In this document: positions 33,654-43,850 of the stretch, piece by piece | Layout: every line of letters starts with the position of its first letter | How positions within the stretch are numbered: the first letter of the stretch is position 1 | Origin: Paraspadella gotoi | Lineage: Eukaryota > Chaetognatha | Reading direction: 5' to 3' | Assembly (NCBI GenBank): GCA_051294375.1 | Contig: CM119264.1 | Coordinates: 27,229,340-27,293,339 of the forward strand | DNA length: 64,000 nucleotides | Program-made: the position numbers and the translations under genes | Notes under the pieces: model-generated | What the model was told of the DNA's origin: nothing | Databases searched by the model: none | What the model saw: only the letters and a program-made list of their open reading frames with translations

Positions 33654-36600
33654 ATGGAGATTTCGCCTTCAGAGTTTAAGGTAGTAAGCCCCGTCTCCAA
33701 GTGCCGAAACCCAAACGGGAAAATCTCTCTCGCCATCTGTGCCAAATTTCCCGATCGAACGGACGTTGCGGGTTCCATCGTCGTCGTCAAGTCGCTGCAT
33801 AATCCCCTGGCAGGTGCGTCATTGCTGGCGAGGATGTTGGAAAGTCTGTAATACGGGCTTATTTTTACATTCGCCGACCGGGATTTTGCGATTGGTTTTT
33901 TTTTTTTCGCTTTTTATGAAAAAATTAAAAAAAGATATTGGGGAAGGGTAAAAAAAATTTATATTACAAATCCTTAACCACCCTTAACCCTCACCACCCT
34001 TAATCCCTAACCAACCAAACCGAAACATGTCCGAAATTTTGTTTTTTTATAAAATTCATACGTAAACAAACAGTTCATTTTTTAATTTAAATATAAAATA
34101 TCAATTAAAATAAATTTAAAACAATCCCTATTTATTATAAAATTACAAAATTTGTATTACTGAATAAAAAAAAATTATATTATTGCGCAAACTGAGATTC
34201 GACGTTAGAGGGAAAAGAAAATTAAATGGATTAACAAAGTACCGACCGGTGGAACATAAGCCTTAGGTTGTTTGCGGTCGTCAAATAGTAAAGTTACCCG
34301 GGGTTACTTTTGCCGACCGGGGTTAGGGAGGGGTTAGGGTTAAGGTTAATTTAGGGGTGGTTACTGGTTAGGGTAATTAAATAATTTTTTTTTTAATTTT
34401 TTTTTAAAAAATAAATATTTTTAAATAGTTTTCAAAAGCCGCCAAAACCGCAGTCGGCGAAAGTAAAATGTAGCCGTTACCCGTAATACGTATAATATTG
34501 TAAATTTGGTAATATTATCGTTTTAGAAAAAGCATTACGCTCGGGCGACGAGGAGATGTTCGAACAAAACTACGCAGCGGAAGCCAATCAACTTAGGAAA
34601 ACGAGTTTGAGCAACGAGAGACTCGCGACGGTATAAAGGGGGGGAAAAAAGAAGGAAAAATAGAAAAAGATAATGAACGTGAAGAAAGTGGAAAGGAAAA
34701 AAAAAATTACGAAGGCTAATGAATTTTCTTCTTTTTGACCATATTTGGTCACCTTGCTAGTTTCTCCATTCCAACTTTCGCCCCCTTGTGTGTTTAGTTT
34801 TACGGTTACGCCAAATGCGTCGATACTAGCCACGATCCCCCTCGCTTAGCGCTGATGACCGTTTGGGAGTTTCTGCCTCGGCGCGGACCCGTCCTCGAGG
34901 TGACGAGGGCGTCGCGAAATAAGGGTCACTCGATCTCGTTCGCCCTTAAGTGCAAGTGGATTAAGCAGGTGATGAGAGTACAAACATTGAATTCTCCTAA
35001 GAAGTACGTTCTAGAAGGACTCGTATACATTCTCTCCAGCTGCTCGGCGCCCTCTCCTATCTTCATTCGCAACAAGTCGTTCACGCCAATCTCAAGACGA
35101 AGAACGTGTTCGTCGACGCGGACTTCGATGTGAAATTGACGGACTACTCCTCGCCCAAGTTTCTCGACCTCGCCAACTTTCGATCTCTCCAGCCGGAGAC
35201 ATTCTGGCGCGACGTCTTTCGAGAGGCTTTGCCTTACTCCTCGGCAAGGAGATTGATAGGAAGTAAGTTCTGGATGATAATTCGTTAGTGAGACATCAAC
35301 CCGTTTTAACCATATTTCCACTTATTATCACAGAAATAATACCCGCCGAAGATGTCTACAGTTTCGGCGTTGTTTGCTACGAGATCGCCTCGGACGCCTA
35401 CACCCACGCCACCATCGATTTTTGCGACAAAGTTCGAAAAAAAGTCGAAGATATTACCGCCAGTGGTGAAGTCAACATCGTTGACGAAAGTTTGGCAGCG
35501 CTTCTCGATACCGAACTGTTCAGAAAATATCTTCCTTCCGAAACTCCTCAAACGATACATGATTTGTTGTTAAACGCTCGGGTCCACTATGGAATCCAGT
35601 AAGTTTTCCTAATTTCTGTTGAGGTTATATTTTTACGTACGTCGTTCCTTTTACCCTTTCAAATATTTTTTTATTTACTTTTTTTTCTCCTAGTCAATCT
35701 GCCGAAACCCTTGACGAAGCCTTTGCCCAACGCCTTTCCCACGAATGCGTACGCGGTTGCGTTGACGACGAAGTCGATCGCATTCGCGATCTCGAACCAA
35801 CGACGCCTCACGAGTTCAGAATAGACGACGCCATGATCAAATACGATGCCGCCAGAAGGGAAGAGTCGGCGCTCGGTTTGAGTGACGCCGTTAAGAGGGA
35901 GACGCAACGGCGTTCAGAACGTGGACAACCAACGGGTTCAATGGTGAGTGGAGAAGCGGTTCACTTGTCAAAGGGGGCTAGGCCCAAGACTCTTGCCCCG
36001 ACCTCGGTAGATACTTTTGCTGCAACTTGCGGAGAGAGGCATTTGCCCGTTTCCCCGCCGACAGAAGCTGTGCAACAGCCAATCACCCTGTCAAAATATC
36101 CTTCAGAAGTGGGTTTTACCACAACTTCGACTCAGATTTACAACAAGATTAGCGGGTCAAAAGAGACGAGACATTATGAGACTTCAAATGCGAATCAATC
36201 AACGGCTGTTCTGAAACAACCAGTCGATTGCACTTCGGGTCTTAGACAGCCTATTGATCGAAGACAGGTTCTGGGCACGGCTCGAAATCCTGCCAGTTTT
36301 CAAACTCTTCGATTCGATCGCCCCTCCGACCGCCCCTCCCACCAAAACGTCTTTCACAGTGATTTCCAATCGCGATCACAGCCACCGCAGTATCAGGAAT
36401 ATCAGCAGCATCCGAGTCATCCGCCCGATAACTCGCAGCTTTCTGGGCAGAGCAGATATTTTCATCCACAATTTCAGCCTCAACAAGAAAGAGCTTACCG
36501 ACCGAATGAGGATTTCGTGCCTTCACATGGCCATTACAGGCCGCAGCAAGAGCGTCAAGGACGTTTAAGGCAGCAACAGGAACCGTTACCGCCATCTTCA

Positions 36601-37722
36601 GCCGGCTTTTACCCGACTGTCTCAGCGGATAATTTCGCAAGATTTCCGCAGCAGACAGCATATCTTCAACAGCTTCAGCAGCAGAATTTAGCCGCTTATT
36701 ACCAACAGCAAGAGCCTCCCAGACCCTACGTTCCCGGGTCACCGACTTTACCATTTCCGCGCCAGGAATCCTCGTCGGAGAGCGGGGAATCAAACACGAC
36801 TTCGCTGCGTGAGAATCGCGCAGCACCGTCCGCAGTGGGTCATGAGAATTCGGCATCTTATTATTTACCGACCCAAGAGAATCGCCCACGGTCTTTCGCA
36901 CCGACGTACGAAAGCCAAGAGCCGCCGGAAGTTCGAACCCCATCCTCAGCCGACCTTTCCCAACTCGCTAGCGCTCTTTCGCCCCAGATGGTTGTCGCAT
37001 GCCCATATGGACAGGCCCCGTTTTTACCTCAGCAGTACATGCATCCACCTCCCCCGCATTTTCAGACTTGCAACGAAGGAAATATGTCGATAACCCACGG
37101 TCAATCGCACATCGTGATCAACAGCAAACAAATGATGCCAATTAACTTTATTTCTGGCTCTAAGATTCATATGGGCAACAAGTTCGTCACGAAATCCGTT
37201 CCGCCTCCCTCGGGACCTCCGAGGGTGACGCAGCCGGAGGCGCCGCAACCGTCAGCGCCGCGGACGCCGCCGACGGATCTGTGTCAGAGCGATGAGATGA
37301 TCAGTAATCGCGAATCGCGTCTACTCTTAAACGTCACGATTGAAAAGTGGCGTGATTTCGCCCTTCAACTCGGACTCAGTCCCGGAGATGTAACCGAGGT
37401 GAGAGACGCGATTTCATGAAATTTTTGAGGAGAAAATATAGAAGGGAAGTTATTTACAATTTTTATGTGCTTTTTGCTTCTTCTATTTTAATTCTTCCTT
37501 CGCTTCTTTCCCTTTTCCTTAATGAGGCTTCTTTCCTCTTCTCTTATCTGTTAGATCGAGCACGACTACGGAAGAGAAACTCTTTCGGAAAAGGTGCAAC
37601 GCGTCCTGGAGCGATGGAAGGAGCAGGAGGCTCGCGGCGCCTCCTTACGTCGGTTCGCCTTGGCTCTCTGGAGATGCGGCCAGGGTCAGCTCGCCAGAAG
37701 AGTCGGCGCGACTGATAACTGA
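33654..37722 (+). CDS. RIPK1-like pseudokinase with RHIM-like motif and death domain
   Basis: Seven exons: 33654-33813, 34527-34630, 34798-34968, 35040-35262, 35334-35598, 35694-37398, 37555-37722; 931 aa. A kinase-like domain (aa ~1-310) keeps the VVVK lysine (K46) and an APE-like to DVYSFGVVCYEIA region. The HRD catalytic motif reads HAN (aa 160-162), and DFG reads DYS (aa 180-182). The Gly-loop is poor, so catalysis is doubtful. A long Gln/Pro-rich linker (aa ~400-790) follows. A RHIM-like core IHMG (aa 799-802) sits in ISGSKIHMGNKFVTKS. A C-terminal death domain (aa ~850-925; IEHDYGRETLSEKV, VLERWKEQEARGASL) is very like that of RIPK1. This RIPK1 order (kinase, linker, RHIM, DD) suggests a scaffold in innate immune or cell-death signalling. 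That function is inferred. Confidence 0.85.
33848..34490. mobile_element. Foldback/MITE-like element in RIPK-like intron 1
   Basis: The intron's ~640-nt interior is bounded by ~55-nt imperfect inverted repeats. The left end reads gtaatacgggc...ttcgccgaccgggattttg and the right end, read on the minus strand, gtattacgggtaac...ttcgccgactgcggttttgg. Further inside, CCTTAA/CCCTAA-like runs on the left face TTAGGG-like runs on the right, also inverted. There is no open frame, so it is a non-autonomous element. No clear target-site duplication could be assigned. Confidence 0.65.
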
Positions 37723-38111
37723 TACTAAAATTTTTCATTTAAAAGGAAAAATTTATATTTAGATAAATTGATCTTGATTTCGGACATTAGACTTTTACTT
37801 CTAAGTCAACTAGCTTCTGTGATAAACCAGAATTGTTTTAAGTTTTATTGGGGCTAATGTTGTTTTAATTTTTTTCCTCTTCTCAACTCTTGTACTATAC
37901 TAGTACTACTACTAGTAGTAGTATGCTGTTATTCTTCCAACGGTTTTCGTATTTTCATGTTTTCACAGAAAAGTGTTTTATAGCCCCAATTAATAAAAGA
38001 TAAGCGGGGACAAAGAATAAAAATCAGGTACGCTCGTATCCTCTTGTATTTATCTCCGTTACTACGCAGGTAAATTAATTTAACATATCGCTTCGTCGTT
38101 ATAATTTGCAG
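37723..38111. other. Intergenic gap RIPK-like to GET3
   Basis: About 390 nt, AT-rich. It contains a 20-nt perfect palindrome centred near 37913 (tactactactagtagtagta). The GET3 start codon directly abuts an acceptor-like ttataatttgcag at 38111. Confidence 0.6.
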
Positions 38112-39447
38112 ATGGCGTCGGCCCCTTGTGGCGATGAGATGGGCGACGGAGAACCCATGACGCCCAGTCTACAAAATGTCGTAGATCAAAAGTCGTTAAA
38201 ATGGATCTTCGTCGGTGGAAAAGGTCATTACTGATGGAAAAGCTGTCTCTAAACGTTAAAAAATGAATATATTTTGCTTCCCCAAATCAGGCGGCGTGGG
38301 AAAGACGACGTGCAGCTGCTCGCTGGCCGTCCAACTGTCTAAATTCCGCGAGCGCGTGCTCATCATCTCCACGGATCCTGCCCACAATATCTCCGACGCC
38401 TTCGACCAAAAGTTCTCTAAAGTGCCGATCCTCGTCAAGGGCTTTCAAAACCTGTGGGCGATGGAGATCGACCCCAGTCTCGGGTTCTCCGAACTCCCGG
38501 AGGAATACTTTGGCGCCGGCGAAGACGAGGAAAGGAACTTTTTCGCTCAGGGCAAACAAGTCATGCAGGTAAAACAAAAGGGTCTGTTTCTGAAGATGGC
38601 TCCGTGCTAAAAGTTTGGACGGTCAAAAAGCTTTCTTCAAATTTACCCAGGATCTCCTCGGCGCTTTTCCGGGCATCGACGAGGCCATGTCCTACGCGGA
38701 AGTGATGCGCCTCGTGAAGGGCATGAACTTTGACGTGGTAGTTTTCGACACGGCACCGACCGGCCACACCCTTCGCCTTCTTTCCTTTCCCTCCGTGGTG
38801 GAGAAGGGACTCGGAAAACTTTTGAAGCTCAAGTCCCAAGTTTCTCCCTTTGTTTCCAACGTGTCCAACCTGCTCGGACTCGGCGCCGACTCCTCCTTCA
38901 ACCCCGAGGAGATGACTTCTAAGTTGGAGGAGACGCTCCCTGTCATCCGCCAAGTCAACCAGCAGTTCCAGGATCCGAATCAGACCACTTTCGTTTGCGT
39001 CTGCATCGCCGAGTTCCTCTCCCTTTACGAGACGGAGAGGCTGGTGCAGGTTATTGTTATTATTTTAATTTCGATTGTTTTTGGTGTTGTTCTAGAATCT
39101 AAGACAACGTTCTTTTCATTTAAGGATTTGGCGAAGATGAACATCGACACGCGAAACATCGTCGTCAATCAGTTGTTATTTCCTCCACCCGGCGACAAAC
39201 CTTGCGGACTTTGCGCCGCCAGATGCAAGGTTGCGCTCAGTTTTCTATTGTTCTATTTTTCCAACAGCTTGTAATTGTAATCTTTTTTAAATTTGACCAG
39301 GTACAAGCAAAATACTTGGAACAGATTGAGGATCTTTACGAAGACTTTCATGTCACGAAACTTCCTCTTCTTGACCACGAAGTCAGAGGGACAGACCAAC
39401 TTTTGGAATTTTCCCAAAATTTGCTCAAACCTTATTCAAACGCGTGA
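38112..39447 (+). CDS. GET3: GET3/ASNA1 ATPase for tail-anchored protein targeting
   Basis: Five exons: 38112-38223, 38291-38568, 38651-39049, 39125-39229, 39301-39447; 346 aa (human 348). The deviant P-loop GGKGGVGKTT is split by intron 1. Switch [11 protein letters not shown], the A-loop/switch [12 protein letters not shown], and the zinc-binding CxxC pair (CGLCAARC) for dimerisation are intact. It is a cytosolic homodimeric ATPase that shields C-terminal transmembrane segments and delivers them to the ER GET receptor. The older name is arsenite-transport ATPase homologue. Confidence 0.97.
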
Positions 39448-40320
39448 GGGGTGCGAAAAAAATATTGAGTTTTGGGAGATCTGGAGATGTTTACTCGTTG
39501 ACACCAAAATTTAGTTGCGATTCATCTCTAGTCTGGATATATAACTTTTTCGAGATGATTGGTGCTGTTTGTAATTCAAGTCTAAATGAATGGCAAACAT
39601 CCTAAAAACGTTTTTTGTTCTTTTCTCTTTGAGATTCTTCCTCCCTCCTCACTTCTTATTCCCCAGTTTAGTATTCAACATAATTTATAACTTAGCTTAC
39701 GATTTTTACATTAACGCGCGAGACTATAAATTTTTCCCTCCCGGCTTTTTTTTTTTAGGCAGATGCCATGGATTAAATAGATAACTTTAAAATAAAAAAA
39801 ATGACGACCGTTGCATTTATTAACGAACAAATGCAAAGATCCTGTTTACGTCTTCCTTTTCTGTCGTGCCTCCTGAGACTGTTTCTAGAGGAGACACTCG
39901 GAAAGTTTGGTCGGTCTTCCTCAATATCGGTGTGGTCGACGGGTGGATTGCGAGAATCCTTCGCCCTCGCCCATTGAAAATAAATTTGGACGAGGTAAAG
40001 CAATATCGGTACTTAGTAGGGAAATCTTTAGTTTTACGACGCGGCGGAGCGATTGGTAAAAAGCTGTTTGGTGTGAAAGATTTCGACTGGCAAAATTTGT
40101 TCGATTACGATCAAAATCGGATTTTTCAGCTATATAGTATGCTACGTACTTAGAATTGCGTTTGCAATCTTCCGAATAGCTTATTACAATTTTCAGTCAT
40201 AAACTTGTTAAATTATTTATTAATTATTTGCTAGATAGATTTAGTTACAGAAATTTCAGAAAGAGTGATAAAATAAATTAGAAAAGATTAGAGCAATTAC
40301 GTGTAATAACTGAAAATAAA
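39448..40320. other. Intergenic gap GET3 to F-box gene
   Basis: About 870 nt. An open frame of 95 codons (39866-40153) has no ATG near its beginning, no family resemblance I recognise and AT-rich codon use. It might be a decayed gene or chance. Acceptor-like ttagttacag and aaatttcag end at 40250 and 40259, upstream of the next start codon. Confidence 0.5.
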
Positions 40321-42363
40321 ATGGAATCTCTGCCGTCTGAAATTCTGGCGCTGATTTTTGCAAAACTGCCTCACCGAGATCTGGCCAGCGTCGAGCGAAC
40401 CTGCCGAATCTTTCGAAACTTTATCGTCGGGTCCGGTTTGTGGGTTCGACGCTTGAAGAGGATCGACGCCGCCGAACGCGAGCATTTGACGCGGCGATTG
40501 GAGGACTTCGTCCGTATTCCTCGAAGTCGATGGAACAACATGGAATCTGGCGTAGCCAAAACGGCCGTCATTCTGCTCGATTCGAAAATCAAAGAATTGG
40601 AGACGAACTGGAAGTTTAACAGACACACGCGGGCCTCGTTGCGAATACCGAAGGCGCAGGACCGAGCGCGGAGAATATACGTAGATTGGGTCGTCGGGAA
40701 GATCGTCATCCAATACTGCATGGCCAAGAGCGAGAAAGATCAAGGTCAAGCCGATGCGGAGGATGAAGACGAAGACGACGATGATGACGAAGATGGCGAC
40801 GGCGACTATTTCGACGACGTGAAGCCGAAATGGGTCGTAGTCTATGACCTTGCGGATTTTCGAGAGTTGGCGCGTTTCCAGACTAATTGTTTTCTACTCG
40901 GATTTGTTGACCCGAAGTTGGCGATAGCGGAATTTGACGAGAAAAATGTTCTCGTTTATATTTACGATCACGTGAGTGGAACGAAGAGAAAAGTCATTAA
41001 CCTTCAAGTTTGGTACCCAACGTTTTGTCAAGTCCTTTTTCGGAGCGAGCGAGTTTACGCTTGCAGAACGAATCCGAGTCAAATCTGCGCTTACGCCTGG
41101 GACAACGAGGAAGCCGTTGACGATGTTCGTCAAATCTTTCCCGCTGAGGACGATGAATCTCAATTCTTTCAAGAATTTTCCGTCGTTGACGATAAGTAGG
41201 AATTAGAAAGAGTTATCGAGGAAAGTTAAGAGTTTGTTTATATTATTTCTAAAATTAAGCGTTACGACTACAGGGACGATGGGACATTTGTTAGGGGTAT
41301 GAGGCATCTCTCGACAGCTGGCGCTCAGGGCTTTGGACCTGCGGTGACCACTTCATGTCACTGGTGTGTTTATACTGGTACCATCACACTTTAATCAGCA
41401 TGACCGAGAGGGGATTGAACCCGGAAGCGCCTACTTAGCTGTCCAAGCTATTTTGACAAGCTTAGTGAGACCAGAGGTTTGCCACACTACAATATTTAGC
41501 AACTGAATTGTGTGAATGTTGGGGACATCTATTACATTTCCTGAAGTCAACGAAGACCCGTTGAGGTCAGCGCTTATAATTCTCGATCCACACTTAGATT
41601 ATATGCGATCGTCGTCGACTTTCGCCTCCCGTTTATCAACGAGGGAGTCGGTCCCGGAGAATTTGTCGAGTACAGCGGACAAAAGGTCGTCGTAATCTTC
41701 CATCGCGCGACTGGCGCCGTTTTGCATCGGCTCTCTCAAAACAACATTTATGCCAACGTGTCGACGAAAGACATTTGGCAAGAAATCTCGCTGGCCGGAT
41801 CCTTTTTGGAAATCTCTTTGCTGCGAGCGGAGAATCGCAAGGCTGTCCGATCTCGGGTCATCAATCTCGCCGTCGAACCCGTAGGCTCCAAAGCCGCGTT
41901 TTTTCAGGGTCTCAACGGCTATGACTCGAAGCGATGGGTCGTGCGTAAACATTTGACCAACGCGGGCCGTTGCGTGACCGCGTTCATGAGAGCCGACTCC
42001 GCTTTCGAGGTCGGCCATGCATGCCTCACCGTTCTTAATCACGTTGTGTCGAGGGACATACCCAGATTCAACATCTTCCCCACTTTTATATTTATGAACG
42101 ATTTCGATTTGGTTCTGGTGTTCGACCATCATCCCCGGTTGACCCTGCTGCATTATAGTTTTCTGAAGATGGACTCCGGCGAGTCTTTGCGAGTTTGGGA
42201 ACGCTCGACTTGGACTAAGTTGAGCGAGCTCCGTTGGCTCGACTTGGCGCGCGGAGAGTCTTCTTTCAAAGATCCCAAGAAGATTCTTAGAGGAACCATC
42301 GATTACTTAAGAGTCGCCGATCGTCTTCGCTGGGTCAACTTGGAGAGCGACCGAGCCTCGTAA
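40321..42363 (+). CDS. F-box protein of unknown specificity
   Basis: Two exons: 40321-41195 and 41597/41598-42363; 546 aa. The N-terminal F-box (aa ~1-45: LPSEILALIFAKLPHRDLAS, CRIFRNFI) predicts binding to Skp1 in an SCF ubiquitin ligase. A highly acidic D/E run lies near aa 140-160. The remainder contains several short beta-rich segments (WVVVYDLADF, NVLVYIYDHVSG, QKVVVIFHRATGAVL), suggesting a beta-propeller-like substrate domain. The first exon appears to end in a stop (TAG at 41197), but the gtagga donor just before it joins in phase to 41598, giving DDK-LYAIVVDFRL. The 402-nt intron carries a SINE. Substrate unknown. Confidence 0.8.
41277..41490 (-). mobile_element. tRNA-derived-like SINE, copy 1 (minus strand)
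   Basis: Read on the minus strand, it has a B-box-like gggttcaatcccc (about 41412-41424), an A-box-like tagcttggac upstream, and a body (ccagtgacatgaagtggtcac, gcaggtccaaagccctgagcg). The body is shared with 55100-55285. It lies inside the only intron of the F-box gene, antisense to it. Boundaries are approximate. Confidence 0.8.
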
Positions 42364-42609
42364 ATCATCGAAATTGTGTTTGTTCTTCGATCTTTTTAAC
42401 TTTTTCTTGTGCAAGTTTTTGAACGCATCTTTTTTAGACTATGTATTTGAGAATTTATGATTCCTGTTTTGGTTCATTTGAAATTTTGTTTCGCTTTCAG
42501 CAAGTTTGAAAGGCTCATCGCTTCCCGTGACCACTTTCGTGCTCTTTTAAAAAATGTTTATAAACGATATATTTTATCACTGAGCATTATTTCCGAACTC
42601 CACCCCGGC

Positions 42610-43721
42610 ATGCCTTTTTGTCGAGAAAGCGTCAGCGGAGTCATCCTCGACATAAGTGGGGTCCTTTATGACACTGGTCCCTCTGGCGGCGTCGCCATCC
42701 CTGGTTCAGTCATCGCCGTCCGACGTCTCCGCGAGGCCGGCATCCCTTTACGATTTTGTACAAACTCGACGGAGACGCCGCGGAAAACGTTGGTGGGGAA
42801 TTTGAGGTGGGAGAGGAGTGTTTCACTCTGGAGGGGATGATGACATGAGTTTAATTTTGAATGGAGGGAAGTGTGGAGTGCAATAAAGTGTTAAATTTGT
42901 TTTGGAATCACTTCTAAATACCAATGCTTTGAAAAACAAAAAAATTAACAATCCTACGACATTTTTAGGGCGTTAGGGTTCGAGATCGAAGAAAAGGAAG
43001 TGTTCTCTCCGGCGCCCGCCGTGTGTCGCTACTTGAATCAACGCGGCTTGAAACGGCCACACTTTTTGATCCACCCGCGGCTAATGGAAGACTTTGCTGA
43101 AGTCCTGACGTGGCGAGACGACGGCGCGTGCGACTGCGTAATTCTCGGCGACGCCGCCGACGAGTTAAGTTACGCGAATTTGAATCGAGCCTTTCAGATT
43201 TTGATGGAGATGGAGACGCCGGTGTTGATCTCCATGGGAATGGGAAAGTATTATAAGGTGAATATCGGGTGATTTTAAGCGAACGCTCGACTTTCTCGAC
43301 GCCATTCTTGATTTTAACCCCCGTGTACTAGTGAATTGCATCCGGAGTAATGCATTGTTCATAGGAGACGGACGGTCTCAAGCTTGACGTAGGCGCCTTT
43401 GCCCGCCTCTTCCAATTCGCCTGCGACGTGGAACCCGTCGTCGTTGGCAAACCAGCCGCCGAGTTCTTTAAAGCGCCCGCGATCGACATACTCGGTTCGA
43501 CGGAAGCGTCGACGAAGTCGTCGCCGGCCTCTCTCGCCGGCCTCGTCATGGTCGGCGACGACCTCAAGAGCGACGTGGGCGGTGCCCAAGCAACCGGCAT
43601 GAAGGCCGTCTTGGTCCGGACTGGAAAATATCGGAAGGAGAATGAAACTGATCCGGACGTCAAGCCTGACGCCATCGTAGACGATTTGAGGGCTTTAGTG
43701 GACGAACTGCTTGGGAGTTAA
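42610..43721 (+). CDS. LHPP: LHPP-type HAD phosphatase
   Basis: Three exons: 42610-42806, 42969-43257, 43365-43721; 280 aa (human LHPP 270). HAD motif I (ILDISGVLYDTG) has the LHPP-specific Ser at the position where most HAD enzymes have the second Asp. PLRFCTNST is motif II, GKPAAEFF motif III, and MVGDDLKSDVGGAQATG motif IV. LHPP hydrolyses phospholysine, phosphohistidine and pyrophosphate and is a protein-histidine phosphatase in mammals. The frame is open upstream to an ATG at 42457, but that extension is hydrophobic/AT-rich and would be unusual. A pyrimidine-rich acceptor ends at 42500. Confidence 0.93.
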
Positions 43722-43850
43722 TCGCCGTTTTTGAGAAAAAATATGAGACTGAGTCTTGCCTTTTCTGAACTACTAGTCATTATTATTTGCGCCTTTTTCT
43801 TGCGATACAGAAATTATTATTTTTAAAACATTTGGTGCTAATTATTGAAA

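Noticed and set aside
33950-34380. Interstitial telomere array
   Set aside because: The CCCTAA/TTAGGG-like units are few, irregular and inverted; better explained as arms of the foldback element.
37903-37922. 20-nt palindrome as an operator or origin
   Set aside because: Built from ACT/AGT trinucleotides; simple-sequence chance is the likelier explanation.
39866-40153. 95-codon plus-strand frame between GET3 and the F-box gene
   Set aside because: No ATG near its start, AT-rich codons, no family recognised; left as a note in the gap entry.
40321-41199. F-box gene ending at the first stop (41199)
   Set aside because: A donor just before the stop splices in phase to a conserved-looking second exon at 41598, so the longer model is preferred.
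41395-41490. Functional tRNA gene
   Set aside because: Has B-box-like and A-box-like sequence but no cloverleaf that I can fold, and it is continuous with a SINE body shared by another locus.
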